Below, one piece after another: positions 63,704 through 64,000 of a DNA stretch of 64,000 nt. The first letter of the stretch is position 1. Every line of letters begins with the position of its first letter. The translations under genes and the position numbers were made by a program. The notes beneath the pieces are model-generated. The model worked only from the letters and a program-made list of their open reading frames with translations, did not search any database and was not told the DNA's origin. The stretch lies in NCBI RefSeq assembly GCF_001909055.1, contig NZ_LVWI01000043.1, positions 43,957 through 107,956 of the forward strand, given 5' to 3'. Origin of the DNA: Paenibacillus helianthi (GTDB lineage: Bacteria > Bacillota > Bacilli > Paenibacillales > Paenibacillaceae).

Positions 63704-64000
63704 TAGAGTAAAGGGCTGGGTTTAACCAGCCCCTCCTCATCAAACCGTACGTGAGGTTTTCCCTCATACGGCTTTCCGATGTTCGTCATTCATGGGCATG
63801 CGGATTACAATAACGTTTTTAATCCATATTGGTTGGCAATGTGTCTAACTTCATTCAATGACCCCATCCATCTTCTTCGTTGCCTCTTCTTTGCATACCA
63901 CCGGGTTAATCGCTGCAAAATATACCAATCCAGTTTCGCTAATCTCTTTTGGCTGTAGTTCGTGTAATAGTAATTTCTCCATCCTTGTATCTTCGGATTG
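63704..64000 (-). mobile_element. 3' part of a group II intron (runs off the window)
   Basis: The minus strand shows domain V (63741-63774): GCCGTATGAGGG, tetraloop-like AAAA, CCTCACGTACGG. Domain VI follows (63704-63740), with GGGGCTGG pairing CCAGCCC and a bulged-A-type tail. Upstream lies the maturase C-terminus. The 3' splice edge is near 63704, 15-20 bases before the comFA ribosome site. Confidence 0.85.
63805..63999 (-). CDS. ltrA: Group II intron reverse transcriptase/maturase, C-terminal end
   Basis: Only the last 64 codons are in the window. They read IQGWRNYYYTNYSQKRLAKL followed by DWYILQRLTRWYAKKRQRRR, the GIIM maturase domain that aids splicing and mobility. The stop is at 63805-63807. 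The reverse-transcriptase domain would lie beyond position 64000, so whether the element is intact cannot be judged. Confidence 0.88.
   Translation of the reverse strand, partial: NPKIQGWRNYYYTNYSQKRLAKLDWYILQRLTRWYAKKRQRRRWMGSLNEVRHIANQYGLKTLL

Overview
The window is a chromosomal segment of a Gram-positive, flagellated, spore-former-type Firmicute, most likely a Paenibacillus. The evidence is the gene order comFA-comFC-yvyF-flgM-flgN-flgK-flgL-(YviE-like)-fliW-csrA-...-hag-...-flaG-fliD-fliS-fliT-...-hpf-secA-prfB-...-ftsE-ftsX, which is the Bacillales order, together with strong AGGAGG-type ribosome sites, frequent TTG/GTG starts, an SLH-domain surface protein and a moderate GC content. 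Nearly everything is encoded on the minus strand, so the biological reading direction is from 64000 towards 1. I saw no tRNA, rRNA or CRISPR array.

Right to left: a group II intron with a maturase (cut by the window end) lies directly before comFA. Then come comFA and comFC, and a sigma-D promoter driving yvyF-flgM-flgN-flgK-flgL-DUF6470. fliW-csrA follows. Next is an AT-richer flagellin glycosylation island (about 40.7-55.2 kb) built around the flagellin gene hag. It encodes a nearly complete GDP-route legionaminic-acid-type pathway (PtmE, LegB, LegC, LegH, LegG, LegI, LegF), a Maf glycosyltransferase, two Gfo/Idh-type oxidoreductases and an unusual alpha/beta-hydrolase with an extra helical domain. 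That hydrolase gene is transcribed divergently from hag with its own sigma-D-like promoter. The filament cap operon flaG-fliD-fliS-fliT closes the flagellar part. FliW, CsrA and a CsrA-site hairpin in the hag leader form the usual FliW-CsrA-flagellin homeostasis loop; FlgM and four sigma-D-type promoters form the transcriptional layer.

The middle holds a cold-shock protein gene, an SLH-domain protein, hpf, secA, prfB (with its programmed +1 frameshift) and a YitT-family membrane protein. Arginine biosynthesis follows: argC-argJ-argB-argD-argF, then argG-argH after a long gap. A plus-strand esterase gene comes next.

The left part is a type IV pilus locus: pilB-pilT-pilC-pilA-pilD-pilMN (fused)-pilO, plus three minor pilin or PilX-like genes. 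A 1518-residue secreted adhesin-like protein is encoded on the opposite strand between the two halves. A VanW/YoaR-like protein gene and ftsE-ftsX (cut by the window edge) end the window.

The most striking non-coding signal is a pair of about 150-base elements, one in the argF-argG gap and one upstream of prfB. They share conserved strands but have two stems whose two arms differ together between the copies, as expected of a conserved structured RNA or palindromic element. Other unexplained structures are an 86-base near-perfect hairpin between argD and argF, and a three-copy 22-base repeat 3' of the esterase.
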